A stretch of 5,114 bases of DNA from Anaerolineales bacterium UBA3001 (GCA_002346435.1 DDZT01000055.1:1-5114); one strand, 5' to 3'. Shown: positions 1 through 5,114, numbered from the stretch's first letter. The notes: generated by a model from the sequence alone, not told the origin. Numbers and translations are program-made.

Positions 1-593
1 CCAACATGTGTGATCATAGCTACTTGATGGTCCGTGCCAGCGTGACGCTCTAAAATCTGATTGTGGACCCTTTGTGCACGTTTTTGTATGTCATCAAGAT
101 TTTCAGTAGGTCGGTTCCACCATCCGTCGGCATCTATCTGTTCTGGAATTACCAGGTCAGGATATGTTGAGCTAAAATGTGAGTAGTTTGGTCCTGGCAA
201 TCCGATACGTTCGCCTGTCTCAGTATCCTTAGTGAACACACCGCCACATTCATGTATGTCCCGCCAGACAACCAGTGGGATTTGTAATTCTCGACTGACA
301 TACTGGGCTGTGACAATTGATCTGGTCATTAAGCTACAATATATGTGCGATATATGAAATCCAGCTGTATTTTGTGTATCATGAGGTTGATTGTGACTGG
401 TATTTAAATGTCCATGTTCGGAAAGGAAACGAGCCAGCAACTTCCCTTGTTTGTTGCCTTTCTCAGTGAGTGGTGGGTCTGGAACCATTTCATCTATCCA
501 AGCACCACCCGGAACATTTTCATCTTGTGATTGTTTTTTGTCTAGTACTGCATTATTGCTGGATTGACAATGTCTTATTAAGTATAAATGCAT
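1..593 (-). CDS. Histidine phosphatase family protein (C-terminus beyond window edge)
   Basis: I translated this gene by hand from the minus strand. It starts at the ATG at 593-591 and stays open to the left edge, giving 197 codons. The N-terminus reads MHLYLIRHCQSSNN, the phosphohistidine signature of the histidine phosphatase (phosphoglycerate-mutase-like) superfamily, with His8 as the expected nucleophile and Arg7 beside it. Further landmarks are DPPLTEKG at about 39-46, Arg91 in CSLMTRS (the usual second phosphate-binding Arg), Glu115 in HECGG (a likely acid) and MITHV at 193-197, which carries the second catalytic His196. The usual RHG is RHC here. A stretch of about 25 residues between the signature and the LTEKG motif, and a His/Asn/Thr-rich stretch near 60-75, look like loop insertions. 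The start is supported by a TAAGGAG Shine-Dalgarno 10 bases upstream. The gene follows the formyltransferase gene by 29 bases on the same strand, so co-transcription is likely. The family acts on sugar phosphates, nucleotides and many other phosphoesters; the substrate here cannot be told. Confidence 0.9.
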   Translation of the reverse strand, partial: MHLYLIRHCQSSNNAVLDKKQSQDENVPGGAWIDEMVPDPPLTEKGNKQGKLLARFLSEHGHLNTSHNQPHDTQNTAGFHISHIYCSLMTRSIVTAQYVSRELQIPLVVWRDIHECGGVFTKDTETGERIGLPGPNYSHFSSTYPDLVIPEQIDADGWWNRPTENLDDIQKRAQRVHNQILERHAGTDHQVAMITHV

Positions 594-603
594 ATGTTTG
601 TGA

Positions 604-610
604 CTCCTTA
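604..610 (-). promoter_or_regulatory. Ribosome binding site of the histidine phosphatase gene
   Basis: The minus strand reads TAAGGAG, a near-perfect Shine-Dalgarno, with 10 bases before the ATG at 593. It fixes the start of a gene that runs off the window. It lies in the short gap after the formyltransferase stop codon, as expected for translation of an internal operon gene. Confidence 0.75.
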
Positions 611-622
611 CGTATCATTTTA

Positions 623-1483
623 TCAAAACTGTAACCATCCGTCTGAAAATCCGACCTCTTTTTGACCATGTTTATTTGTGCGCATATAACCCACTATGCT
701 TGTTTTGTGTCTGAATCCTAATGCGGACCAAATTTTTACTGGTTCCTTCTTTGTAAGCAATGTAAATGGAATTCCCCAGTTCTCGACACCTTTGATAAAA
801 TTGAAGGCTCTTACCACAGGCCAGGTAGTAGGTATATGCCAATCCTTTGAATTAGGCCAGGATTGATATGACCCTTTGCCAATTTGTGGTTTTCGAGTAA
901 ACGTATGATTTTTCAATGCGTCCAACAATAAATCGGCACCAGATTTGGACAGCAGTTGGTCAGCTTTTGAACCTGATATTCCCAAAGGTAGTTCGATCTC
1001 CATTTGAGAAACTATATCACCGGAGTCAATGGAGGAATTCATGTGGTGTAATGTGACACCAACAACACTTAGTCCATCACGTAATTGCCAAAATAGTGGC
1101 GATGGCCCTCGGTATTCAGGTAATATGGATGGATGTATGTTGACGGATGCAAGCTGTGCTCGGTTTAGTAGATGTTCAGACAATCTATTAGGGAAACATG
1201 CTACTACAATAACGTCGAATTCTACAGTGGATGGCAAGGTGTTAGGATTCCAAATTGGCACTGCATATTTGCGCGCGTAGTTAATAATGGTATCATTAGC
1301 GTGGGTGTGCAAAGCTATCTGATCGTTCTGTAAGGAATGATTTGCTGGTGGTACTGGTAACACTACACCCGTAATACACTGTTTAGCTTCTAGCAAAGCT
1401 AAAAATGGCTGAATGGAAAAAGAACTTTGTGTTCCAAAGTATAGAATTCGAAGAGAGGTATGTCTATGCCTGAAACTGTTCAT
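623..1483 (-). CDS. Formyltransferase related to methionyl-tRNA formyltransferase (Fmt-like)
   Basis: This 286-residue protein belongs to the 10-formyltetrahydrofolate-dependent formyltransferase family. The Rossmann-like core starts with LRILYFGT (11-18). The catalytic signature is SVNIHPSILPEYRG (113-126), with Asn115 and His117 matching the family Asn and His. GVTLHHMNSSIDSGDI (142-157) follows, with Asp153 as the expected catalytic Asp. After about residue 200, a segment with SYQSWP and VVRAFNFIKGV resembles a shortened Fmt C-terminal domain. Typical Fmt is about 310-315 residues, so this is slightly short. The pocket reads RGPSPLFWQL where housekeeping Fmt usually has RGAAPI, and no def gene is adjacent, so a substrate other than Met-tRNA is possible (inference). 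The ATG at 1483 is the only ordinary start codon ahead of the conserved core; an in-frame TAG lies six codons upstream. No Shine-Dalgarno is visible before it. The first 18 bases overlap yggX on the other strand. Confidence 0.88.
   Translation of the reverse strand: MNSFRHRHTSLRILYFGTQSSFSIQPFLALLEAKQCITGVVLPVPPANHSLQNDQIALHTHANDTIINYARKYAVPIWNPNTLPSTVEFDVIVVACFPNRLSEHLLNRAQLASVNIHPSILPEYRGPSPLFWQLRDGLSVVGVTLHHMNSSIDSGDIVSQMEIELPLGISGSKADQLLSKSGADLLLDALKNHTFTRKPQIGKGSYQSWPNSKDWHIPTTWPVVRAFNFIKGVENWGIPFTLLTKKEPVKIWSALGFRHKTSIVGYMRTNKHGQKEVGFSDGWLQF
1440..1447 (+). promoter_or_regulatory. Possible -10 element for yggX, inside the formyltransferase gene
   Basis: TATAGAAT lies 18 bases before the yggX start at 1466, where a -10 box giving a short leader could sit. 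No convincing -35 hexamer is found 16-18 bases upstream, where the sequence is A-rich. Because yggX starts inside the formyltransferase gene, its promoter must lie in that coding sequence, so the match may simply be coding DNA. Confidence 0.3.
1452..1458 (+). promoter_or_regulatory. Ribosome binding site of yggX
   Basis: AGAGAGG lies 7 bases before the ATG at 1466 but only 1 base before the ATG at 1460. This favours the second ATG, giving an N-terminus MPETVHC with the conserved Cys at position 7, the same position as in E. coli YggX. Confidence 0.65.
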
Positions 1484-1810
1484 TGTGTAAAACTAGGTCG
1501 TGAGTTACCTGGTTTAGAGAAACAACCTTTTCCGGGTGAATTGGGTAAGAGAATACTAGAAAATGTATCGGCCCAAGGATGGGAGATGTGGCGTGAACAT
1601 TCCACATTACTCATTAACCATTATGGATTAAACCTTGCTGATCCAGGGGCTACTAAGACACTGGCGGACGAAATGGAAAAGTTCTTCTTTGGTGAGGATG
1701 CTAGAGTTCCAGATGAGTGGGTTCCAGAAGGGCAGGGTACAGGCGCAGGTATTCCTGGTGCAGGCGGTAAAGGTGCTCCTCAGGGAAAGGGTGCTCCAGG
1801 ACAAAAGTAG
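1466..1810 (+). CDS. yggX: YggX family Fe(2+)-trafficking / oxidative damage protection protein
   Basis: This 114-residue protein has the whole YggX domain in residues 1-88. Hallmarks are Cys7 in VHCVKLG, PFPGELGKRI (21-30), WEMWREHSTLLINHYGLNL (39-57), a C-terminal helix around DEMEKFFFGE, and the closing VPEG. In enterobacteria YggX is a small cytosolic protein linked to iron handling and protection of Fe-S clusters against oxidants; Cys7 is the residue tied to that role. E. coli YggX is 91 residues. The extra 26 or so residues here form a tail of Gly, Ala, Pro, Lys and Gln with GKGAP twice, probably disordered. The start at 1466 is chosen over 1460 for Shine-Dalgarno spacing. The gene lies alone on the plus strand: its 5' end overlaps the divergent formyltransferase gene, and its stop is 8 bases from the stop of the convergent ATP-grasp gene. 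It is probably transcribed by itself. Confidence 0.93.
   Translation: MPETVHCVKLGRELPGLEKQPFPGELGKRILENVSAQGWEMWREHSTLLINHYGLNLADPGATKTLADEMEKFFFGEDARVPDEWVPEGQGTGAGIPGAGGKGAPQGKGAPGQK
1766..1798 (+). repeat. Two-copy 18-base-period repeat coding GKGAP in the yggX tail
   Basis: Two 15-base units (1766-1780 and 1784-1798), separated by a CAG codon, both encode Gly-Lys-Gly-Ala-Pro. The DNA copies differ at a few bases, mostly silent ones, suggesting an old local duplication or selection for composition. The units lie in the extra C-terminal tail and not in the conserved domain. Confidence 0.7.
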
Positions 1811-1818
1811 TAATTCGT

Positions 1819-3078
1819 TCATTTTATTTGTTCCAGCATTATCTCAGATTCAATCTGAAATTGTAACAAAGAGTGAGATTGTCTAAGTGCATTTTCTACC
1901 GCAGAAGGCGACTTATCATACGCAAAAATAAAACCCAAGTATCCATCGCCTTCAGGTAGTGTATGTAAGGGATAGTGCAATTTTGCAGTTATTTCTATGT
2001 TGTCTATACCGGCAATTGACTTGGCTTGTTCTATTCCAGTAATTTTACGTAATATGCCACGTTTAGGAATAGGTATCATCATGACTCCCTTACTACGGTC
2101 ATCAGCAGTAAATTTCTCGATGTTTGATCCGCTTGCCTGCAGCAAAACTAACTCCTCCAACGATAATACGGATCCAAAACTAAGAATATTGGAGCATAAT
2201 CCTCCTATAGTTCTTCCTGCTATTTCTATAGGCCAAACACCCTGTTCGTTGATACGAAATTCAGCATGAATAGGACCAAACCTTAGCCCAAGTGCTCTTG
2301 CCGCCGATATCAATGTATTTTCAATTTCGAGTTGATCTTCTTGCGGTAGTCGTGAAGGCGTAACATAAATTGTCTCTTCAAAGAAAGGACCTATTAATGG
2401 GTCTGGCTTGTCAAAAATGGCTAGGATCTTAATGCCCTTGTCGCTAATCAATGCTTCTACTGCTACTTCGGTTCCAGGAATGTAATCTTCTACCATGATG
2501 TGGGTACCTACAGAGTTGCTTAGAATATTGCGTATGCGGTGCCAGGCTGTTTTGAATTCGGTAGGGTTGTTAGCTCGTATAACTCCACGACTTCCATTGA
2601 GTAATAGGGGTTTTAGTACGCAGGGATAAGAAATTCGTTTTATAATTTTTTCTGGGTTTGCATTGTGTTGGAATGATTTAAATTTTGGAGACAATATATT
2701 ACTAGAGAGTAGTCTCTGGCGCATTACAAACTTGTCGCGCGCAGCAACTGCGGCAGAGGGACTATTGTGTGGTAGACCTAGTAATTTGCACGCATCTGCT
2801 GCGATTAGAGTTGCAGAATCATCTATGGCCAAAATAGATACGACGTGATTGGTATTCGCTAGGTCAACAATAGTTGCGACAGATTCATCGTGATTGCTGA
2901 AGTCAACAGACAAAGACATGTTCCATTCAGAAGCCAGTTTCTCTGGAATGTCTATTGCCCATAATATATGGAGGTCGAGCCGGTCAGCTGCACGTGCAAA
3001 TGACTTGCCTCTATATGTGTTTGGGTTGGCGATAAGTACTATTGTGGGATTAGTTTTGCTTGAAGGGGTATCATGCAT
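1819..3078 (-). CDS. ATP-grasp domain protein, amino-acid-ligase-like carboxylate-amine ligase
   Basis: With the ATG at 3078 the product has 419 residues. An N-terminal pre-ATP-grasp Rossmann-like domain starts at PTIVLIANPN (11-20). The helix DKFVMRQRLL (115-124) leads into the ATP-grasp fold. Landmarks are Lys156 in YPCVLKPL, the glycine loop NGSRGV (161-166), VEDYIPGTEVAVEAL (196-210), GPIHAEFR (268-275) and WPIEIAGRTIGG (282-293), with Glu285 a likely metal ligand. A C-terminal lid domain follows to about 385. This order and the HAEFR/IEIAGR spelling fit the BacD/carnosine-synthase-like group, which joins a carboxylate to an amine through an acyl phosphate using ATP. Substrates cannot be read from the sequence. 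A TTG at 3093 would add five residues; neither start has a clear Shine-Dalgarno, so the N-terminus is uncertain. The gene points away from ribD and ends 8 bases from the yggX stop. The formyltransferase on the same strand begins 335 bases further on, past yggX. Confidence 0.88.
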   Translation of the reverse strand: MHDTPSSKTNPTIVLIANPNTYRGKSFARAADRLDLHILWAIDIPEKLASEWNMSLSVDFSNHDESVATIVDLANTNHVVSILAIDDSATLIAADACKLLGLPHNSPSAAVAARDKFVMRQRLLSSNILSPKFKSFQHNANPEKIIKRISYPCVLKPLLLNGSRGVIRANNPTEFKTAWHRIRNILSNSVGTHIMVEDYIPGTEVAVEALISDKGIKILAIFDKPDPLIGPFFEETIYVTPSRLPQEDQLEIENTLISAARALGLRFGPIHAEFRINEQGVWPIEIAGRTIGGLCSNILSFGSVLSLEELVLLQASGSNIEKFTADDRSKGVMMIPIPKRGILRKITGIEQAKSIAGIDNIEITAKLHYPLHTLPEGDGYLGFIFAYDKSPSAVENALRQSHSLLQFQIESEIMLEQIK

Positions 3079-3171
3079 TGTTTTGGCTATCAATATACAA
3101 ATTAGGTCAACAAACTACTGATAAATGATATATACGATGTTTCGTAGTCATCTAGTGTCTGCATGAAGTGG

Positions 3172-3184
3172 ATGTATAATACAT
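3172..3184. promoter_or_regulatory. 13-base palindrome containing a TATAAT box
   Basis: ATGTAT-A-ATACAT is a perfect inverted repeat around a central A, and TATAAT occupies 3175-3180 on the plus strand. It could be a -10 element, a small operator, or both. No -35 match is visible about 17 bases upstream. It lies about 100 bases before the ribD start. Confidence 0.4.
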
Positions 3185-3198
3185 TCGGATATCTAACT

Positions 3199-3210
3199 GC
3201 ATTATAATGC
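3199..3210. promoter_or_regulatory. 12-base palindrome with TATAAT on both strands (possible bidirectional -10)
   Basis: GCATTATAATGC equals its own reverse complement, so TATAAT is present at 3203-3208 on the plus strand and 3206-3201 on the minus strand. The region sits between divergent genes, so one element could serve ribD rightwards and the ATP-grasp gene leftwards. On the minus strand a TTTACT hexamer (3230-3225) stands 18 bases upstream as a moderate -35. On the plus strand the corresponding hexamer is poor. Short symmetric -10 elements firing both ways are known in bacteria; use here is inference. Confidence 0.42.
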
Positions 3211-3264
3211 TTGGAAGTGTATATAGTAAAGCATCAATGTTTTGTAGTGTCTCAGGCATGTTAC

Positions 3265-3268
3265 AGGA
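3265..3268 (+). promoter_or_regulatory. Ribosome binding site of ribD
   Basis: AGGA lies 11 bases before the ATG at 3280. It is modest, but it is the best candidate near any ribD start and supports MTKVHEEYMEHALGLA as the N-terminus over the longer reading frame that opens at 3211. Confidence 0.5.
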
Positions 3269-3279
3269 TTACAAACTTT

Positions 3280-4404
3280 ATGACTAAAGTACACGAAGAA
3301 TACATGGAGCATGCGCTTGGATTAGCAGTGAAGGCACAAGGACGAACGAGCCCAAATCCAATGGTAGGTGCAGTACTGGTGAAAGATGGTTACATAGTAG
3401 GTGAAGGGTTTACAAGGCCAGCAGGGGGTCCTCATGCTGAAATTGTGGCCTTAGCAGAAGCTGGTGTATCTGCACAAGGTTCTACATTATATGTTACTCT
3501 CGAACCTTGTGCTCATCATGGTCGTACAGCTCCTTGTGCAGACGCATTAATTGCAGCCGGCGTAAAAGAAGTATATTCTTCTATTGAAGACCCTAATCCA
3601 GATGTGTGTGGCAAAGGTCATGCTCGTCTGCGTGATGCTGGTATACCAGTTCATACTGGTATTAGTCAATCTGCAGCTGCAGAAATAAATAAGCCGTTTT
3701 TCAAATATGTGGCCAGTGGGCAACCTTGGGTTACTGCTAAATTCGCTGTAAGTCTTGATGGAAAACTAGCAACCAATATGGGCGAATCCCAATGGATTAC
3801 TGGTGAACAATCAAGACAGCGTGTCCACCACATTAGAAACGTTACTGACGCTATTCTTGTAGGTGCAGGTACAGTTCTATCTGATGATCCTAGTCTAACC
3901 ACAAGGCTGCAAGATTCTAATGAAAATATACGCAATCCATTGCGTATAGTGCTAGATAGTCGAGGTCGAGTGTCGCCAAAAGCACGTGTGTATAATCCAG
4001 ATACTCCTGGAAATTCAGTATTGGCAACGACTTCTCAAACTAAACCTAGTTACTGCAAGCGGCTTGAGTCACAAGGTGTCACAATATGGAATTTACCCGA
4101 AGATGCTAATGGGCGTGTAAACTTGAAGTCACTATTAAATAAGATTGGTGAAGAGGAAATGCTCACCTTGCTTGTGGAAGGTGGAAGTGAAATCCTTGGT
4201 GCATTTGTGGCAGATGGTCTACTGGATCAGGTGTGTGCTTTCTTTGCTCCTATTATAATTGGTGGAAAAGATGCTCCAGGACCTGTTGGCGAACCAGGGA
4301 TAGGCCGGCTTGCAGATGCACTTCATCTATCCAATATAGTGACTGAGAATATAGGTAATGACATACTAGTAAAGGGTGATGTAGTTAGTGATTTGCATAG
4401 CTAA
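3280..4404 (+). CDS. ribD: Bifunctional riboflavin deaminase/reductase RibD
   Basis: RibD performs two consecutive cytosolic steps of riboflavin synthesis: deamination of the diaminopyrimidine made from GTP, then NADPH-dependent reduction of its ribosyl side chain. With the start at 3280 the protein has 374 residues, close to E. coli RibD (367). The N-terminal cytidine-deaminase-like domain (about 4-145) has SPNPMVGAVLV, the zinc-ligand and catalytic motif HAE (52-54) and PCAHHGRTAPC (76-86), whose Cys77 and Cys86 complete the zinc site. The C-terminal reductase domain (about 148-365) has KFAVSLDGKLA (154-164), WITGEQSR (172-179), ILVGAGTVLSDDPSLTTR (192-209) and LLVEGGSEI (297-305). All expected key residues are present, so both activities are likely intact. 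The frame opens at an ATG at 3211, but the 23 extra residues look unlike RibD and cover the promoter-like region. ribE follows after 26 bases, in one operon. Confidence 0.97.
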   Translation: MTKVHEEYMEHALGLAVKAQGRTSPNPMVGAVLVKDGYIVGEGFTRPAGGPHAEIVALAEAGVSAQGSTLYVTLEPCAHHGRTAPCADALIAAGVKEVYSSIEDPNPDVCGKGHARLRDAGIPVHTGISQSAAAEINKPFFKYVASGQPWVTAKFAVSLDGKLATNMGESQWITGEQSRQRVHHIRNVTDAILVGAGTVLSDDPSLTTRLQDSNENIRNPLRIVLDSRGRVSPKARVYNPDTPGNSVLATTSQTKPSYCKRLESQGVTIWNLPEDANGRVNLKSLLNKIGEEEMLTLLVEGGSEILGAFVADGLLDQVCAFFAPIIIGGKDAPGPVGEPGIGRLADALHLSNIVTENIGNDILVKGDVVSDLHS

Positions 4405-4430
4405 TACAATATACGTGTAGTGAGTGATGA

Positions 4431-5042
4431 ATGTTTACTGGTTTAGTTGAAGAGATTGGTACTGTGAGGCGGATTTGGACAGTAGATGGTGGAATGGTAT
4501 TGTCCGTGGATGCCGAACAAGTGCTTCATGATGTGAAGGTCAGCGATAGTATAGCGATAAATGGAGCTTGTCTTACGGTTACTGAAGTATCCACAAGTTC
4601 ATTTGTTGTTGGTATTTCACCTGAGACGCAACGTCGTACAAATTTAGGTGATCTGAAACAAGGTGACCTTGTGAACCTTGAACGATCTATGCAGTTTAAT
4701 GGTCGGATAGGTGGACACTTTGTTCAAGGTCATGTGGATGGTACAGGTGTTATTCTAGAAATAAACCCGGAAAATGAGTCACTTTGGGTCAAGGTTCAGG
4801 CTAAAGAAGAGCTCCTTAGGTACATTGTTCCTAAAGGATTTATATCTGTAGACGGTATTAGCCTAACTGTCGTTAATGTTTTTGCCAATGCGTTTGATTT
4901 TATGTTAATTTCATACACTCAACAGCATGTGGTGCTTCCAAGTAAGCATGTAGGTGAATTGGTAAATCTCGAGGTGGACATGCTAGGAAAATATGTGGAA
5001 CGTTTTGTGGAGGGTGCTACCCATGCCATACAGCAAAATTGA
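4431..5042 (+). CDS. ribE: Riboflavin synthase, alpha chain
   Basis: This enzyme dismutates two 6,7-dimethyl-8-ribityllumazine molecules into riboflavin and the pyrimidine that returns to lumazine synthase. The 203-residue protein has the usual family length and two tandem lumazine-binding barrels. Barrel one runs from MFTGLVEEIG (1-10) through SIAINGACLTV (40-50) to about 88. Barrel two runs from GGHFVQGHVDGTG (94-106) through FISVDGISLTV (137-147). The MFTG N-terminus is needed for trimer function and near-invariant, which fixes the start. The N-barrel Cys47 and C-barrel Ser144 correspond to conserved active-site residues of the family. A weak Shine-Dalgarno (GAGTGATG) precedes the start, in a 26-base gap after ribD, so coupling to ribD translation is likely. 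The 3' end overlaps ribB by 20 bases. Some genome annotations call this gene ribC. Confidence 0.97.
   Translation: MFTGLVEEIGTVRRIWTVDGGMVLSVDAEQVLHDVKVSDSIAINGACLTVTEVSTSSFVVGISPETQRRTNLGDLKQGDLVNLERSMQFNGRIGGHFVQGHVDGTGVILEINPENESLWVKVQAKEELLRYIVPKGFISVDGISLTVVNVFANAFDFMLISYTQQHVVLPSKHVGELVNLEVDMLGKYVERFVEGATHAIQQN
5009..5013 (+). promoter_or_regulatory. Ribosome binding site of ribB/ribBA inside ribE
   Basis: GGAGG lies 9 bases before the ATG at 5023, within the last codons of ribE. This strong site decides the start of the next gene and shows that the 20-base overlap is genuine. Confidence 0.75.
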
Positions 5043-5114
5043 AAAAGCCATAGAAGATATTCGTAATGGCAAGTTTATAATTGTAGTGGATAGTGAAGAT
5101 CGTGAAAACGAGGG
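5023..5114 (+). CDS. ribB: 3,4-dihydroxy-2-butanone-4-phosphate synthase, N-terminus (RibB or RibBA; runs off right edge)
   Basis: Only the first 30 codons are present. They read MPYSKIEKAIEDI followed by a short strand and the acidic loop DSEDRENE (23-30), with a further partial codon starting GG. This is the start of the DHBP synthase domain, which converts ribulose 5-phosphate to the four-carbon unit used to make lumazine; the Arg-Glu-Asn-Glu loop carries metal- and substrate-binding acids. The common version of the loop is DDEDRENEG, so Ser replaces one Asp at a position that varies in the family. Whether the gene ends as RibB alone or continues into a GTP cyclohydrolase II domain (RibBA) cannot be seen. 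The start is set by GGAGG 9 bases upstream. It overlaps ribE by 20 bases in another frame, so translational coupling is likely. Confidence 0.9.
   Translation, partial: MPYSKIEKAIEDIRNGKFIIVVDSEDRENE

Larger units (their letters stand above)
3094..3279. promoter_or_regulatory. Divergent control region between the ATP-grasp gene and ribD
   Basis: This 186-base non-coding stretch must hold the promoter of the riboflavin operon on the plus strand, and probably that of the ATP-grasp gene on the minus strand. It is very AT-rich, with TATAAT twice, other TATA-like boxes and two perfect palindromes described separately. I looked for the conserved blocks of an FMN riboswitch (such as AGGGG-TTCAGTC and GATTCGGTG) and see none. 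No -35 hexamer close to TTGACA stands at the correct distance from either plus-strand TATAAT. Confidence 0.6.

Noticed and set aside
1029..1280. Plus-strand open frame inside the formyltransferase gene
   Set aside because: It is antisense to a clearly conserved gene, has no recognisable domain and no good ribosome binding site.
1844..1858. 15-base palindrome TCAGATT-C-AATCTGA near the yggX and ATP-grasp 3' ends, considered as a terminator
   Set aside because: The arms are AT-rich, the loop would be a single base, no T-run follows on either strand, and it lies inside the ATP-grasp coding sequence.
1635..1886. Alternative frame through the end of yggX (and a minus-strand one at 1628-1822)
   Set aside because: yggX is a convincing match to its family through this stretch; the other frames are low-complexity by-products of the Gly/Ala-rich tail.
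1997..2269. Plus-strand open frame inside the ATP-grasp gene (similar ones at 2663-2848 and 2894-3121)
   Set aside because: All are antisense to conserved ATP-grasp motifs and show no family resemblance; they are chance frames.
3079..3093. TTG start for the ATP-grasp gene at 3093
   Set aside because: There is no Shine-Dalgarno before it and an ATG follows five codons later. Kept only as an alternative.
3105..3110. TTGACC on the minus strand as a -35 box for the ATP-grasp gene
   Set aside because: Nothing resembling a -10 box lies 16-18 bases downstream, and the nearest TATATT is only 7 bases away.
3211..3279. Longer ribD start adding 23 residues
   Set aside because: The added residues do not resemble RibD N-termini, the ATG at 3211 has no Shine-Dalgarno, and it abuts the TATAAT palindrome at 3199-3210. 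The ATG at 3280 fits the family length and has AGGA upstream.
3666..3935. Minus-strand open frame inside ribD
   Set aside because: It overlaps the conserved reductase domain of ribD in antisense and has no recognisable features.

Overview
The window carries six protein genes plus the first codons of a seventh, almost wall to wall. It contains no RNA genes, insertion sequences or CRISPR array that I can see. Base composition is AT-leaning and fairly even along the window. The sequence looks like an uncultured bacterium. A riboflavin operon in the order ribD-ribE-ribB, a YggX homologue with a 'CVKLGRELPGL' opening, and AT-leaning codon use remind me of marine Chloroflexota (SAR202/Dehalococcoidia-like). 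That placement is an impression from memory, not a search result.

Left part, minus strand (1 to about 3093). Reading leftwards there is an ATP-grasp ligase of the amino-acid-ligase type (3078-1819), a formyltransferase related to methionyl-tRNA formyltransferase (1483-623), and a histidine phosphatase cut by the window edge (593-1). The last two are 29 bp apart and look co-transcribed. Between the ligase and the formyltransferase, on the opposite strand, sits a short yggX gene (1466-1810). It ends 8 bp from the ligase stop codon and overlaps the formyltransferase start head to head by 18 bp. Any transcript running from the ligase into the formyltransferase would therefore be antisense to yggX.

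Centre (3094-3279). A 186-bp divergent control region separates the ligase from ribD. It holds two TATAAT hexamers, each inside a perfect palindrome, and an imperfect direct repeat. No FMN riboswitch is recognisable.

Right part, plus strand (3280-5114). ribD (deaminase/reductase), ribE (riboflavin synthase alpha chain) and the start of ribB or ribBA (3,4-dihydroxy-2-butanone-4-phosphate synthase) form a tight operon. The ribD-ribE gap is 26 bp, and ribE and ribB overlap by 20 bp. Together they supply the pyrimidine branch, the four-carbon branch and the last step of riboflavin synthesis. Lumazine synthase (ribH) is not in view and may follow beyond the right edge.

The riboflavin genes and yggX are ordinary. 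The least explained part is the ligase/formyltransferase/phosphatase set, whose substrates cannot be read from the sequence.
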